Both the position numbers and the translations under genes were made by a program. Shown here piece by piece: positions 1 through 10,100 of a stretch of DNA of 64,000 nucleotides. Under the pieces are notes generated by a model, which saw only the letters and a program-made list of their open reading frames with translations, made no database searches and was not told the DNA's origin. Position 1 is the first letter of the stretch; the number at the start of each line of letters is the position of its first letter. Source of the stretch: Bacteroides fragilis NCTC 9343 (GTDB taxonomy: Bacteria > Bacteroidota > Bacteroidia > Bacteroidales > Bacteroidaceae); assembly GCF_000025985.1 (NCBI RefSeq), contig NC_003228.3, forward strand, positions 2,914,001-2,978,000, written 5' to 3'.

Positions 1-1353
1 TAAATCTTTTGTACCATAAAACCGTAGAGATACCCTAGTCAGAGTTTCACCTTCTTTAATTGTATAAGTCGCCTTAGTACCGGTAATTGTATAATTCACT
101 GAATCCGGCTTGACTGGGATTGACACTGTTTTAGTGCTCTTTTCCCGGGATACCGATTCACTTTCTGAAGTTTTATCTACTTTCTCCGACACATTGACAC
201 GCTCAGACATCTGTTTTATCTCCTGTTGATTCGGAGTCTTTGCTACCACCTTGACAATAGTATCCGCTTTTGCAACAGTATCCAATGGAATTTCCCGTAT
301 CGGTTCTTTTTTCTCTACAGTCTCTGTGGTTATTGACTGTTCCGATTCTTTTTTAGAAAACAAATCCGGATAATAAATAAAAACTAATGCTGCACCGCAA
401 AGCGACATAACAACTACTATAATTACTATTAAGTAAGGAACAGGAGATTTTTGGTTTTCCGGTTTAACTTCCTTCTTTGGGCGCTTTTCCTTTTTTACAG
501 GGATAGTCGATACTTCTGCTTTTTGAATCTCCCGTGCTATAATTTCTTCGGCAGTCAATCTAGGAGAACCTTCGTCTTCTATCACCTTTTTTAAATTATC
601 TGTAGTTTCTTGCCCTGTATCTCCAGTGAACTGGATTGGCTCTTCAGAATTTTCCACTACTTTATCCAATCCACCCTCTTCTCGAACCTCAGCAATGGAT
701 GAACCTTCTACTACAGCTTCACTACCTTTATGTATGCTAACATCTTCAACAGTTTCAAGTATGTCAATATCATCTACAACCTCTGTCCTTTCGGATTCCT
801 TCATAACTTCCGAAACGTCTTCTGCAACTTCCACATCTGACGACACAACATCCTGCCCTTTTGAGGTTTCCGGTTCTACTTTCCCATTCGCCTCTGTTTC
901 AACCACCTTCTCCTCTGCTTTTGCTTCCTCTCTCTCTATAGTCTCTGTTATTAACGGAGGCTCAGTTGTTTCGGATATATTCCCTGATTCTTCCTCCAAT
1001 TCCTCTATTGGCGTATCTTCCAAGACTGTATTCTCATTCAGCACTACTGTTTCGAAATGTGAAAAAGGTCTATTTATGATATCTCTTAAAGAAGGGTCAG
1101 GAGTAAAAGAAATCTTAGTATGTCCCTCTATTTTAATACGTTCACCCGTATTGACATTTACACTTTCACGACTATTGACCCCTATCAATTTGAATGTACC
1201 CAATCCTTTGATTTTCACATATTGATCAGCGTCCAAAGCTTGTTCTATCAATAAGAAAAACTCCCGGACGAAAACATCAGCATCTTCTTGAGAAACCTCA
1301 TGTCTGTTAACCAGTAGTTCAACAAGATATTGTATAGTCAACTTTTCATTCAT
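1..1353 (-). CDS. HU-domain protein with transmembrane segment and LysM domain, partial (C-terminus beyond window edge)
   Basis: I read this frame directly: it is open from an ATG at 1353 to the window edge, 451 codons with no stop. Residues 1-95 resemble an HU/IHF fold (MNEKLTIQYLVELLVNRHEV at the start, then a GLGTFKL beta-arm lead-in). A long acidic, Glu/Val-rich linker follows, then a basic stretch and one hydrophobic segment at about residues 306-328. After another charged linker, the start of a LysM peptidoglycan-binding domain (YTIKEGETLTRVSLRFYGTK) reaches the edge. The start overlaps the upstream HU gene by 8 bp, suggesting translational coupling. The arrangement suggests a membrane protein with a cytoplasmic DNA-binding head and a periplasmic wall-binding tail; that topology is inferred from the segment order and the basic residues before the membrane segment. 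Confidence 0.85.
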   Translation of the reverse strand, partial: MNEKLTIQYLVELLVNRHEVSQEDADVFVREFFLLIEQALDADQYVKIKGLGTFKLIGVNSRESVNVNTGERIKIEGHTKISFTPDPSLRDIINRPFSHFETVVLNENTVLEDTPIEELEEESGNISETTEPPLITETIEREEAKAEEKVVETEANGKVEPETSKGQDVVSSDVEVAEDVSEVMKESERTEVVDDIDILETVEDVSIHKGSEAVVEGSSIAEVREEGGLDKVVENSEEPIQFTGDTGQETTDNLKKVIEDEGSPRLTAEEIIAREIQKAEVSTIPVKKEKRPKKEVKPENQKSPVPYLIVIIVVVMSLCGAALVFIYYPDLFSKKESEQSITTETVEKKEPIREIPLDTVAKADTIVKVVAKTPNQQEIKQMSERVNVSEKVDKTSESESVSREKSTKTVSIPVKPDSVNYTITGTKATYTIKEGETLTRVSLRFYGTKDL

Positions 1354-1636
1354 ACGGAAATGTTTCTTTAAACTTATCTTTTAATATAGGACTCGGCTTA
1401 AACGCCAGTACTAACTTGGGTGGAACCAACAGTCGCAACTTAGTGACGGGATTGATGACAATACGTTCTGCTTTCTTTTTTACCTCAAAAGTACCAAATC
1501 CCTGTATTCCTATAGCATTGCTTTCCTGCAATTCCTGAGTAATATCAGACAGCAGAGATGTTATCAGTTCAGAAGTATATTTTGTATTATACCCCAATCT
1601 GCGAGAAAGTTCAGAAGTAAATTCTTTATTATTCAA
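1346..1636 (-). CDS. HU family DNA-binding protein
   Basis: This 96-residue protein is the usual length for an HU/IHF subunit. It has the N-terminal helical dimerisation region (EFTSELSRRLGYN), the GIQGFGTFEVKKK beta lead-in and the INPVTKLRL arm, where INPxT/G is typical of the family. It probably binds and bends DNA as a dimer. Its last codons overlap the start of the HU-LysM gene (8 bp), so the two HU-type chains are likely co-translated and might pair with each other. It lies 74 bp downstream of rimO on the same strand and may be read from the ftsY-rimO transcript. Confidence 0.88.
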   Translation of the reverse strand: MNNKEFTSELSRRLGYNTKYTSELITSLLSDITQELQESNAIGIQGFGTFEVKKKAERIVINPVTKLRLLVPPKLVLAFKPSPILKDKFKETFPYE

Positions 1637-1710
1637 AATCCTACAATTTTAAAAATATGTTGCTATATTAATCAATCCAGATCAAAAAACAAATTCTTCA
1701 GGAAATATAT

Positions 1711-3009
1711 TTAAATTATTTCACCAAAAAGATCGAATTCATCGGAATCAATCACTTGTACTTGATAAAAGTTACCAATCATTAAATTATCCCCTTCACA
1801 CCTTATTAAAACTTCAGGATCTACTTCCGGAGAATCAAACTCTGTACGCCCAATGTAATATTCACCTTCTATACGATCAATAATGACTTTCATTTTTTGT
1901 CCAACTTTTGATGCACTTAATTCAGTAGAAATTCCTTGCTGAATAGCCATTAACTCATCCAATCGTGCCTGTTTTAGCTCCTGAGGAATAGAGTCTTCAT
2001 AATTAGCCGCAGCATATGTTCCTTCTTCTTCTGAATAAGTAAAAGCCCCCATCCTGTCAAAGCGCACTTTACGTACAAACTCTTTCAATTCCTCAAAATC
2101 CCCTTCTGTCTCTCCTGGATGTCCCACCATCAACGTCGTACGCAAATGAATCCCGGGAACTTCCTTACGAAATTGTTCAATCAACCGGTAAGTCTCCTTT
2201 TTCGTCACATGACGACGCATACGTTGCAGCATATTATCACTGATATGCTGTAATGCAATATCCATGTATTTACATACATTATCTCGTTCACGCATCACTC
2301 GGAACAACTCTTCAGGGAAATGTGCCGGATATGCATAATGTAAACGTATCCATTCTACACCCGGAATCTCAGAAATGCGTTCGATCAACTCCGGAAGCAT
2401 TTGCTTCTTATATAAATCCACTCCATAGTAAGTTAATTCCTGAGCAATTACCTGAAACTCCTTTACACCATTGGAAACCAAATATCTCACCTCATCCAAG
2501 ATTTCTTCTATAGGACGAGATACATGTCTTCCTGTAATAATCGGTATAGCACAATAAGAGCATTTACGATCACAACCCTCTGATATTTTCAGATAAGCAT
2601 AATGTTTGGGAGTGGTAAGAGTACGCTCAATATGAAGCTCCTCATGGTAAGCTTTGCCCAAATCCTGTAACAACCCCTTCCAATTGAATTTTCCATAAAA
2701 CTTATCAACCTGAGGAATCTCAATCGCTAATTCCTTTAAATAACGTTCCGAAAGACAGCCCATTACAAAAAGTTTCTCCAAATTGCCTTCTTCTTTTTCT
2801 TGTGCAAACTCCAGAATCATATTAATCGATTCTTCTTTTGCATCACCGATAAAACCACAGGTATTGATAACAGCTATCTCTCCTGTCGGTTTTTCCGAGT
2901 CATGGGTTACATCATATCCGGCTTCTTCCAATTGACGCATCAACTGTTCTGAATCCACCAGGTTCTTTGAGCACCCTAATGTTATGATATCTATAGTTTT
3001 TCTTTTCAT
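1711..3009 (-). CDS. rimO: Ribosomal protein S12 methylthiotransferase RimO
   Basis: This radical-SAM enzyme adds a methylthio group to the conserved aspartate of ribosomal protein S12. At 432 residues it is full length. The N-terminal methylthiotransferase domain carries Cys13 (LGCSKNLVDSE), Cys51 and Cys85, which bind the auxiliary 4Fe-4S cluster. The radical SAM motif CxxxCxxC is at Cys146, Cys150 and Cys153. A TRAM domain forms about the last 65 residues. The DSEQ signature after the first cysteine favours RimO over the tRNA enzyme MiaB. Its ATG overlaps the stop of ftsY by 4 bp, so the two are coupled. Confidence 0.96.
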   Translation of the reverse strand: MKRKTIDIITLGCSKNLVDSEQLMRQLEEAGYDVTHDSEKPTGEIAVINTCGFIGDAKEESINMILEFAQEKEEGNLEKLFVMGCLSERYLKELAIEIPQVDKFYGKFNWKGLLQDLGKAYHEELHIERTLTTPKHYAYLKISEGCDRKCSYCAIPIITGRHVSRPIEEILDEVRYLVSNGVKEFQVIAQELTYYGVDLYKKQMLPELIERISEIPGVEWIRLHYAYPAHFPEELFRVMRERDNVCKYMDIALQHISDNMLQRMRRHVTKKETYRLIEQFRKEVPGIHLRTTLMVGHPGETEGDFEELKEFVRKVRFDRMGAFTYSEEEGTYAAANYEDSIPQELKQARLDELMAIQQGISTELSASKVGQKMKVIIDRIEGEYYIGRTEFDSPEVDPEVLIRCEGDNLMIGNFYQVQVIDSDEFDLFGEII

Positions 3010-3965
3010 GCATTCTCTCCAAATAAGGAGTCTACAAATTCTTTCTTGCGGAACACCTGTAGGTCTTCCATACCCTCACCCAATCCGATATATTTCACCG
3101 GAATCTTAAACTGATCTGAAATTCCGATAACAACGCCACCTTTTGCCGTCCCATCCAATTTGGTTATAGCCATAGCAGTTACTTCTGTTGCAAGTGTGAA
3201 TTGTTTTGCCTGCTCAAAAGCATTTTGTCCGGTCGAGCCATCAAGCACCAACAACACCTCGTTTGGAGCATCAGGCACTACTTTTTTCATTACATTTTTA
3301 ATTTTCGTCAGCTCGTTCATCAAGCCAACTTTATTGTGCAAACGTCCTGCTGTATCAATAATCACCACATCAGCGTTATTAGCTACTGCAGAGCTTAACG
3401 TATCAAACGCAACAGAAGCCGGATCGGCCCCCATCTTTTGTTTAATGACCGGAACATCCACTCTCTCGCCCCATATCACCAATTGCTCCACTGCTGCTGC
3501 ACGAAAAGTATCGGCTGCCCCCAAATATACAGATTTACCGGCTTTCTTAAATTGATAAGCTAGTTTACCAATAGTGGTTGTTTTACCAACTCCGTTTACA
3601 CCCACCACCATAATAACATAAGGCTTTTTCTCTACCGGAACATCGAAATCGGCAACATCATCCGAATTATTTTCAGTCAGTAATGCAGCTATTTCTTCAC
3701 GAAGAATCGAATTCAACTCTTGTGTATTTACATATTTATCTTCTGCTGCTCGTTTTTCGATACGCTTGATGATATTAAGAGTAGTCTCTACCCCTACGTC
3801 CGATGTGATAAGAACCTCTTCCAGATTATCCAGCACTTCATCATCCACCTTCGATTTTCCGGCCACCGCACGGGCAATCTTGCTGAATACACTTTCTTTG
3901 GTTTTAGATAATCCTTTATCTAAAGTTTCCTTCTTTTCCTTTGAGAAAAAACTAAAAAATCCCAT
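3006..3965 (-). CDS. ftsY: Signal recognition particle receptor FtsY
   Basis: This is the SRP-receptor GTPase that brings ribosome-nascent chain complexes to the inner membrane. It has 319 residues: a short basic amphipathic N-terminus (MGFFSFFSKEKKE) in place of the long acidic A domain of E. coli, then the helical N domain and the G domain. The P-loop GVNGVGKTT, the DTFRAAA insertion-box motif, DTAGR and TKLDGTAKGG are all intact. It is the first gene of the ftsY-rimO transcript. A -7 box lies at 3998-4005. Confidence 0.97.
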   Translation of the reverse strand: MGFFSFFSKEKKETLDKGLSKTKESVFSKIARAVAGKSKVDDEVLDNLEEVLITSDVGVETTLNIIKRIEKRAAEDKYVNTQELNSILREEIAALLTENNSDDVADFDVPVEKKPYVIMVVGVNGVGKTTTIGKLAYQFKKAGKSVYLGAADTFRAAAVEQLVIWGERVDVPVIKQKMGADPASVAFDTLSSAVANNADVVIIDTAGRLHNKVGLMNELTKIKNVMKKVVPDAPNEVLLVLDGSTGQNAFEQAKQFTLATEVTAMAITKLDGTAKGGVVIGISDQFKIPVKYIGLGEGMEDLQVFRKKEFVDSLFGENA

Positions 3966-3997
3966 GATTACAATTATTTGTATAATACATTATGCTA

Positions 3998-4005
3998 CAA
4001 AGATA
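3998..4005 (-). promoter_or_regulatory. Candidate -7 box (TATCTTTG) for ftsY-rimO
   Basis: On the minus strand this reads TATCTTTG, an exact match to the Bacteroides -7 consensus TAnnTTTG, 33 bp upstream of the ftsY ATG. No clear -33 element was seen. Confidence 0.6.
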
Positions 4006-4052
4006 TAATAAAACTAGCGTAAAGTAAAAAATGAAGCGAATAAAATTGGCAA

Positions 4053-4090
4053 AAAAAATCCCCTCAATGAATATCAGTGAGAGGATTTTT
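4053..4090 (-). terminator. Rho-independent terminator of the rpmB-rpmG-DUF4295 operon
   Basis: On the minus strand a stem (AAATCCTCTCA pairing with TGAGGGGATTT) is followed by a run of eight T. It lies 25 bp after the DUF4295 stop and before the ftsY promoter, so it separates the two transcripts. Confidence 0.85.
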
Positions 4091-4114
4091 CGGATTGCTA
4101 TTTATGCAACCGGC

Positions 4115-4273
4115 TTATTTCTTAAAAAAGTCTTGTACTTTTTCGTTAGGAACCATTTGTTCATCAAAAATGTAAGCTCCAGTTTTCGGAGATTTAACCA
4201 TTTTGATAACCTTAGTATAAGCACGACCTTCTTTAGATCCTTCGTGCAAACTTGCTACTGTTTTCTTTGCCAT
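4115..4273 (-). CDS. DUF4295 family small basic protein
   Basis: This 52-residue frame begins MAKKTVASLHEGSKEGRAYT and ends VQDFFKK. It is lysine-rich and contains KMVKSPKTGAYIFDEQMVPN. DUF4295 proteins are known as Bacteroidetes-specific small proteins encoded just after rpmG, as here (19 bp gap). Its position and composition suggest a ribosome-associated role, but no function is established. A terminator follows directly. Confidence 0.88.
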   Translation of the reverse strand: MAKKTVASLHEGSKEGRAYTKVIKMVKSPKTGAYIFDEQMVPNEKVQDFFKK

Positions 4274-4292
4274 GGGTTATACTCTTTCTTTA

Positions 4293-4481
4293 TTATTTAA
4301 TTTCTTTGTGTACTGTTACTCTTTTCAGAATTGGGTTGTATTTCTTCAACTCAAGTCTTTCAGTAGTATTTTTTCTGTTCTTAGTTGTGATATAACGAGA
4401 TGTTCCCGGCATACCGCTATCTTTGTGTTCTGTGCATTCCAGAATCACCTGAACTCTATTACCTTTTGCTTTCTTTGCCAT
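4293..4481 (-). CDS. rpmG: 50S ribosomal protein L33
   Basis: This is a 62-residue L33 with the family core [35 protein letters not shown]. Only one cysteine is present, so it is the zinc-independent (C-minus) form. It lies 26 bp after rpmB and before DUF4295 in one transcript. Confidence 0.95.
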   Translation of the reverse strand: MAKKAKGNRVQVILECTEHKDSGMPGTSRYITTKNRKNTTERLELKKYNPILKRVTVHKEIK

Positions 4482-4507
4482 AATCAGTTTCTCCTCTTTT
4501 TAACGTT

Positions 4508-4768
4508 TTAGCCAACAACTTTAATGGTTTTCCAATCACAATACCCTTTGGCAACCGCATCATTCAAAGCAGCGTCCAAACCTTTTTTATTAATAATACG
4601 CAAACCAGCGGCACAGAGGCTCAGGCTGATCCAGCAGTCCTGTTCTACATAGTAGAACTTTTTGTTAAACAAGTTCAAATCAAAGGTTCTTTTAGTTCTT
4701 CTCTTTGAGTGTGAAACATTGTTGCCAATCATGGCTTTCTTTCCGGTAATTTGACAAATCTTCGACAT
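4508..4768 (-). CDS. rpmB: 50S ribosomal protein L28
   Basis: This 86-residue L28 shows the family signature [25 protein letters not shown] near its N-terminus and ends in the expected helical tail. It is the first gene of rpmB-rpmG-DUF4295. A 121 bp gap separates it from cinA upstream. Confidence 0.96.
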   Translation of the reverse strand: MSKICQITGKKAMIGNNVSHSKRRTKRTFDLNLFNKKFYYVEQDCWISLSLCAAGLRIINKKGLDAALNDAVAKGYCDWKTIKVVG

Positions 4769-4889
4769 TTCTATCTTATTTTTATAGTTTTAATCTATAC
4801 TTCTTTCAAACAGAGCGCAAAGTAAGCACTTTTATGTATATAAAACAAGTATTTCCTAAATAAATTCATTATTGAGCGGTAATTTTTCT

Positions 4890-6122
4890 TCATTTCACCA
4901 ATTTTCGAAGCAATAGAAGGGCATTATTGCTTGCTCTCTCCACATTCATCTCTCTTCCACGATTAGTTTCCTGCTTCATAGTGCAAATTTCACTTTTATA
5001 GGCAGCAGCAATCCAAACTGTACCAACGGGCTTCTCTTCAGTCCCCCCGCTGGGACCTGCGATTCCAGACGTAGCTACAGCACAGTCAGTTTTTAGCGCT
5101 TTCATCGCACCTTTTACCATTTCAATCACCGTTTCCTCACTTACCGCGCCTCTTTTTTCAAGCGTTTCCATCGATACACCCAGCAACTCCGTCTTTACTT
5201 CATTGGCATACGCTACTATGCTTCCTTTAAAATATTCCGAACTGCCGGCAACCGAAGTTATACGGGCTGCAATGCTTCCACCGGTACAACTTTCTGCGGT
5301 AGAAAGAGTCAAATTCTTCTTCTTTAAAAGTTCGCCTATCAAAATTTCAATTGGAGTATCTTCCTCATCCAAAATATCTTCTCCTAAAATTGCCTCAAGT
5401 TTGGCACTCTCAGTATTTACACAAGCTTCTACCTCGCTACGATTCTGCCCGCGTCCCGTCAATCTTAAACGAATCAAACCCGGTTTTGGTAAATAAGCCA
5501 GTTTTAGACAAGCAGGTAATGCCATTTCCCAAGATTCCAATTTCTCAGCCAACACCGATTCGGGATAGTTTTGTACAGTAAATGTTCGATGAACAATTGC
5601 ATCCGTACGAAACTTTGCACACAAACGTGGAATAACCTCTTCACTCATCACAGTGGTCATTTCCTGAGGAACTCCCGGCATAGAAACAAGTACCTTACCA
5701 TCTTTCTCAAACCAACTGACAGAAGCACTCCCTACCCGATTATTAATAACGATGCAATCTTCAGGTACCATTGCCTGACTTTTATTCAACGCATTCATCG
5801 GTATTTTTCCCGCCAATACGCGTTTTACGTTTTCAAAGACAGCCTCGCTAAAGATCAGTCTGGTACCGAAGTATTTGCAAAGAGTCTGTTTGGTAATATC
5901 ATCTTTGGTGGGTCCCAAGCCCCCTGTCACTAGTACAATATCTGCCCTTTTCATCGAAGCATCTACAGCTTCAATAATCTCATCTGCCCGATCTCGTACA
6001 GACACGACACGAATCACCTCTATACCTACTTTATTTAATTCGCGCCCCATCCATGTCGAATTGGTATCAGTCACCTGTCCTATCAACAGTTCATCACCAA
6101 TGGTTATTATCTCCGCAAACAT
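4890..6122 (-). CDS. cinA: CinA family competence/damage-inducible protein (nicotinamide-nucleotide amidase domain)
   Basis: The protein has 410 residues and two domains. The N-terminal MoCF-like domain ([20 protein letters not shown] and [11 protein letters not shown]) in related proteins acts on ADP-ribose-type pyrophosphates. The C-terminal domain, about residues 255-410, carries [16 protein letters not shown] and matches the PncC deamidase that recycles NMN. It starts 7 bp after the tsaD stop, so both are probably on one message. Family length and both signatures are intact. Confidence 0.94.
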
Positions 6123-6129
6123 AGGACTC

Positions 6130-7149
6130 TTACAAAGTTACACGTGAATAAGCAGGCTGTTCTATAGAGCAGAAATCTTTATCCTGATATTTAAAATATC
6201 CGGTGATAGCGATCATTGCGGCATTATCTGTAGTATAGCTGAACTTGGGAATAAAAATTTTCCAACCATATTTCTCTGCATGCTCACGAAAGGCATTACG
6301 CAAACCGTTGTTAGCAGAGACACCGCCCGCTACAGCCACTTCATTAATTTTATATTGTTTGGCTGCTTTACGAAGTTTATCCATCAAAATGTCTACTACC
6401 GTTGCTTCAAGCGAAGCTGCCAAATCGTTCTTATGGTGTTCGATGAAATCGGGATCCTCTTTCATCCAATCACGCAGAGAGTAAAGAAACGACGTTTTCA
6501 ATCCGCTAAAACTATAATCCAAACCAGAAATATGAGGTTTACTAAAAGTATAAGCCTTCGGATTGCCCTGACGTGCCAAACGGTCAATTATAGGTCCCCC
6601 CGGATAACCAAGTCCCATTACTTTCGAACATTTATCAATTGCTTCTCCGGCAGCATCGTCAATAGTCTGTCCCAGAATCTCCATATCATTATATGCTTTC
6701 ACCAATATAATTTGAGAATTACCTCCGGATACCAGCAAACAAAGGAATGGAAAATCGGGCTGTTCATTTGCTTCTCCTTCCTCTTTAATAAAATGCGCTA
6801 ACACGTGTCCTGTCAGATGATTAACATCAATCATCGGGATATTTAATGAACGTGCAAAACCCTTTGCAAAAGATACTCCAACCAGCAATGACCCCATCAA
6901 CCCAGGCCCCCTTGTAAAGGCTACCGCACTCAGCTCTTCCTTGGTCACTCCTGCACGCTTCAACGCTTCATGCACCACAGGTACTATATTCTGTTGGTGA
7001 GCACGCGATGCCAATTCCGGTACTACTCCACCATAAGCTTCGTGTACAGCCTGGCTAGATACCACATTCGATAACAAATAACCATCTTTAATAACTGCAG
7101 CTGATGTATCGTCACAGGAAGATTCAATTCCTAATATAATTGTACTCAT
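6130..7149 (-). CDS. tsaD: tRNA N6-adenosine threonylcarbamoyltransferase TsaD
   Basis: The protein transfers the threonylcarbamoyl group to A37 of ANN-decoding tRNAs (t6A synthesis), working with TsaB and TsaE. I chose the ATG at 7149, giving [20 protein letters not shown] and 339 residues, the normal family length. A longer reading from 7176 would start inside the -7 box at 7174-7181. The ASKHA fold motifs are present, including the metal-binding [13 protein letters not shown], the HLTGHVLAH segment, the LVSGGNSQI loop and [13 protein letters not shown]. It is transcribed divergently from tamB. Confidence 0.96.
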
Positions 7150-7173
7150 ACGCTTTTTGATATTTAAACGATG

Positions 7174-7181
7174 CAAAAGTA
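7174..7181 (-). promoter_or_regulatory. Candidate -7 box (TACTTTTG) for tsaD-cinA
   Basis: This is an exact TAnnTTTG match on the minus strand, 25 bp upstream of the chosen tsaD ATG. It also argues against an upstream start for tsaD. It touches the annotated tamB start. Confidence 0.55.
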
Positions 7182-10100
7182 ATGATAAAAGTAGGATTCA
7201 TAACGAACTATTTTATATTTTTGTTCTCAAAATCAAAACAACCGCCTATCAGAACGCTGAAGAAGACTGTACGTTGGGTTATCGGTATCATATTAGGTAT
7301 ATATATCGGAACTATTATTTTGCTGAATATTCCATATATTCAGCGAAATATGACTACGTTTGTCACAAAAGAACTATCCCGGACTTTGGGTACAGAACTG
7401 ACTATCGGTAAGATAGACATTGGATTATTAAACCGTATCATTATAGATGATGTATTGCTCGACGATCAATCGGGAAAAGAAATGCTCAAAATTACACGTC
7501 TTTCTGCCAAATTTGATATTATTCCTTTATTCAACGGAAAAATCACAATCAGCAGCGTGCAGTTATTTGGCTTTAATATCAACTTGAATAAGCCCGCTCC
7601 GCACATGGAGCCAAATTTTAAATTCGTCTTGGACGCATTTGCATCCAAAGATACAGTAAAAACAAAAAAGGACATTGATCTACGTATTAATTCCATATTA
7701 ATACGCCGTGGTAAACTATCCTACGACGTATTATCGGAAGAAGAAACGCCCGGAAAGTTTAACCCGCAACATATCAAACTACACAATATCATTGCCAACA
7801 TTTCACTCAAGGCACTTCAAAACGATTCGATCAATGCAGCCATCAAACGCCTGAGTGTAGACGAACAATCGGGCTTTGAACTACGAAAGTTGAGCCTGAA
7901 AGTCATTGCTAATAACAAAGGCATGAAAATAGAAAATTTCGCAATAGAAATGCCGGGTACCGAAATGAAAATGGATACTATCCGAATGGAATATGACAGT
8001 TTGAAAGCACTCAACCATTTTGCCGATAACGTTCGCTTCTCTTTCCGTACTTTACCATCTCATGTGACTTTGAATGACATTTCAGCTTTTGTCCCGGCAT
8101 TATCCAATTTTAAAGAAAAACTAGATCTCAACATTGATGTAGAAGGTACGCTCAATCAACTGAATTGCAGAACATTGGAAATCAACGCAGGAGATAAGTT
8201 CCGACTAAAAGGAGATGTATCTTTACAAGACTTATCACGTCCTCAAGACGCTTACGTTTATGGACATCTGGCCAATCTCTCTGCCAACAAAGAGGGAATC
8301 GGATTTTTAGTGCGCAATCTAAGCCCGCACTACAATGGCGTTCCCCCTGTATTACAACACTTAGGAAATACCTCTTTTCATGGTGAAATATCAGGGTACT
8401 TTACAGACTTGGTTATGTACGGCCTGTTCCGTACTGACATAGGCTCCGTCCAAACCGACTTAAAGCTTAGTTCCGATAAAGCTAAAGCGCTGTTTTCTTA
8501 TTCAGGAGGCGTAAAGACCACCGATTTTGAGTTAGGGCAACTGCTAGGAAACAAGCAATTGGGCAAGACTACCTTTAATCTGGATGTCCGAGGAAACCAC
8601 TACAAGAGCCAATATCCTTCCATTACGTTAAAAGGTTTGATAGCATCCCTCGAATACAGTAATTATAAATATGAAAACATCACGCTGGACGGAGAATTCA
8701 AACGCGGTGGTTTTGACGGTAAAGTGGCATTGAATGACGAAAACGGTTCGGTACATTTAAACGGCAACATCAATGTAGTCGAAAAAGTCCCTACTTTTAA
8801 CTTCAATGCAGTCATAGACAAAATACGTCCACACGACCTGAATCTGACAAAGGAGTATCCGGATGCAGAATTTTCTTTGAAGCTAAAAGCTAATTTCCGG
8901 GGTGGTTCCATCGATGAAATGATGGGTGAAATCAATATAGACAGCTTACAATTTACCGCACCAGAGAAGAGCTATTTTCTGGATAATATCAACATCACTG
9001 CAACCCGCCAAGATAAAGAGAACCAATTGAAACTAACCTCCAGTTTCTTAAAAGCAAGTATCGAAGGCAATTACCTGTATCATACGCTTCCGGCAAGTGT
9101 TATGAACATTATGCGGCGATATATTCCTTCACTAATTCAACCGGATAAAAAGCCTATTAAAACCAATAATAACTTTAGTTTCGATATTCACATATTTAAT
9201 ACAGAACTGTTGTCGACAGTATTTGACATCCCATTGAAAATATATTCACACTCGACTGTGAAAGGTTACTTCAACGATCAGGCACAACGCTTGCGTGTAG
9301 AAGGCTATTTTCCACGTTTACAATATCAAAACACGTTTATCGAGTCAGGTTTGGTACTTTGTGAGAATCCTACCGATCAGTTCAAAGCAAAGGTCCGGTT
9401 CAATAACCTAAAGAAAGAAAGTGCTGTAAGCATCTCTCTGGACGCACAAGCCAAGAATGACACTATAAATGCCAATATCAACTGGGGTAACAATGCCATC
9501 AGTACTTATAGCGGACGACTATCTGCCGCCGCCAGTTTCTTCCGCGCAGCCGAAGAAAAGTCCCCACTGAAAACTGTCGTAGATATTAAACAGACAGACA
9601 TCATCCTGAATGATACTCTATGGCAGGTTCATCCGTCACAAGTTGTCGTCGATTCAGGAAAAATAGATGTGAATGATTTCTATTTTTCACATCAGGACCG
9701 TCATATCCGTATCAATGGACGCATTTCAGAACAAGCCAAAGATACATTAAAAGTAGAACTAAAGGACATCAATGTAGGCTACGTGTTCGATGTGGTAAAC
9801 TTTGACGATGTGGACTTCAAAGGAGACGCTACGGGAACAGCATATGCCAGTGGCATTTTAAAAGAACCGGTCATGAACACCCGCCTGCATTTTAAAAACT
9901 TCACCTTTAATGATGCCTCGTTGGGGGCTATGGATATTTACGGTGCGTGGAAGAACGACATGCGTGCTATCTTTCTTGATGCACACATGGAAGAAGAAGG
10001 AGTGTCGAAGACGCATGTCATCGGGCATGTCTATCCGTTAAAACCGGAAAGCAAACTAGACTTGAATATAGAGACGGAGCATACGAATATCCAATTTCTC

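Noticed and set aside
626..1225. Open frame on the plus strand, Ser/Thr-rich
   Set aside because: It is the antisense of the HU-LysM gene's acidic linker, which gives a low-complexity Ser/Thr translation; no ribosome-binding site.
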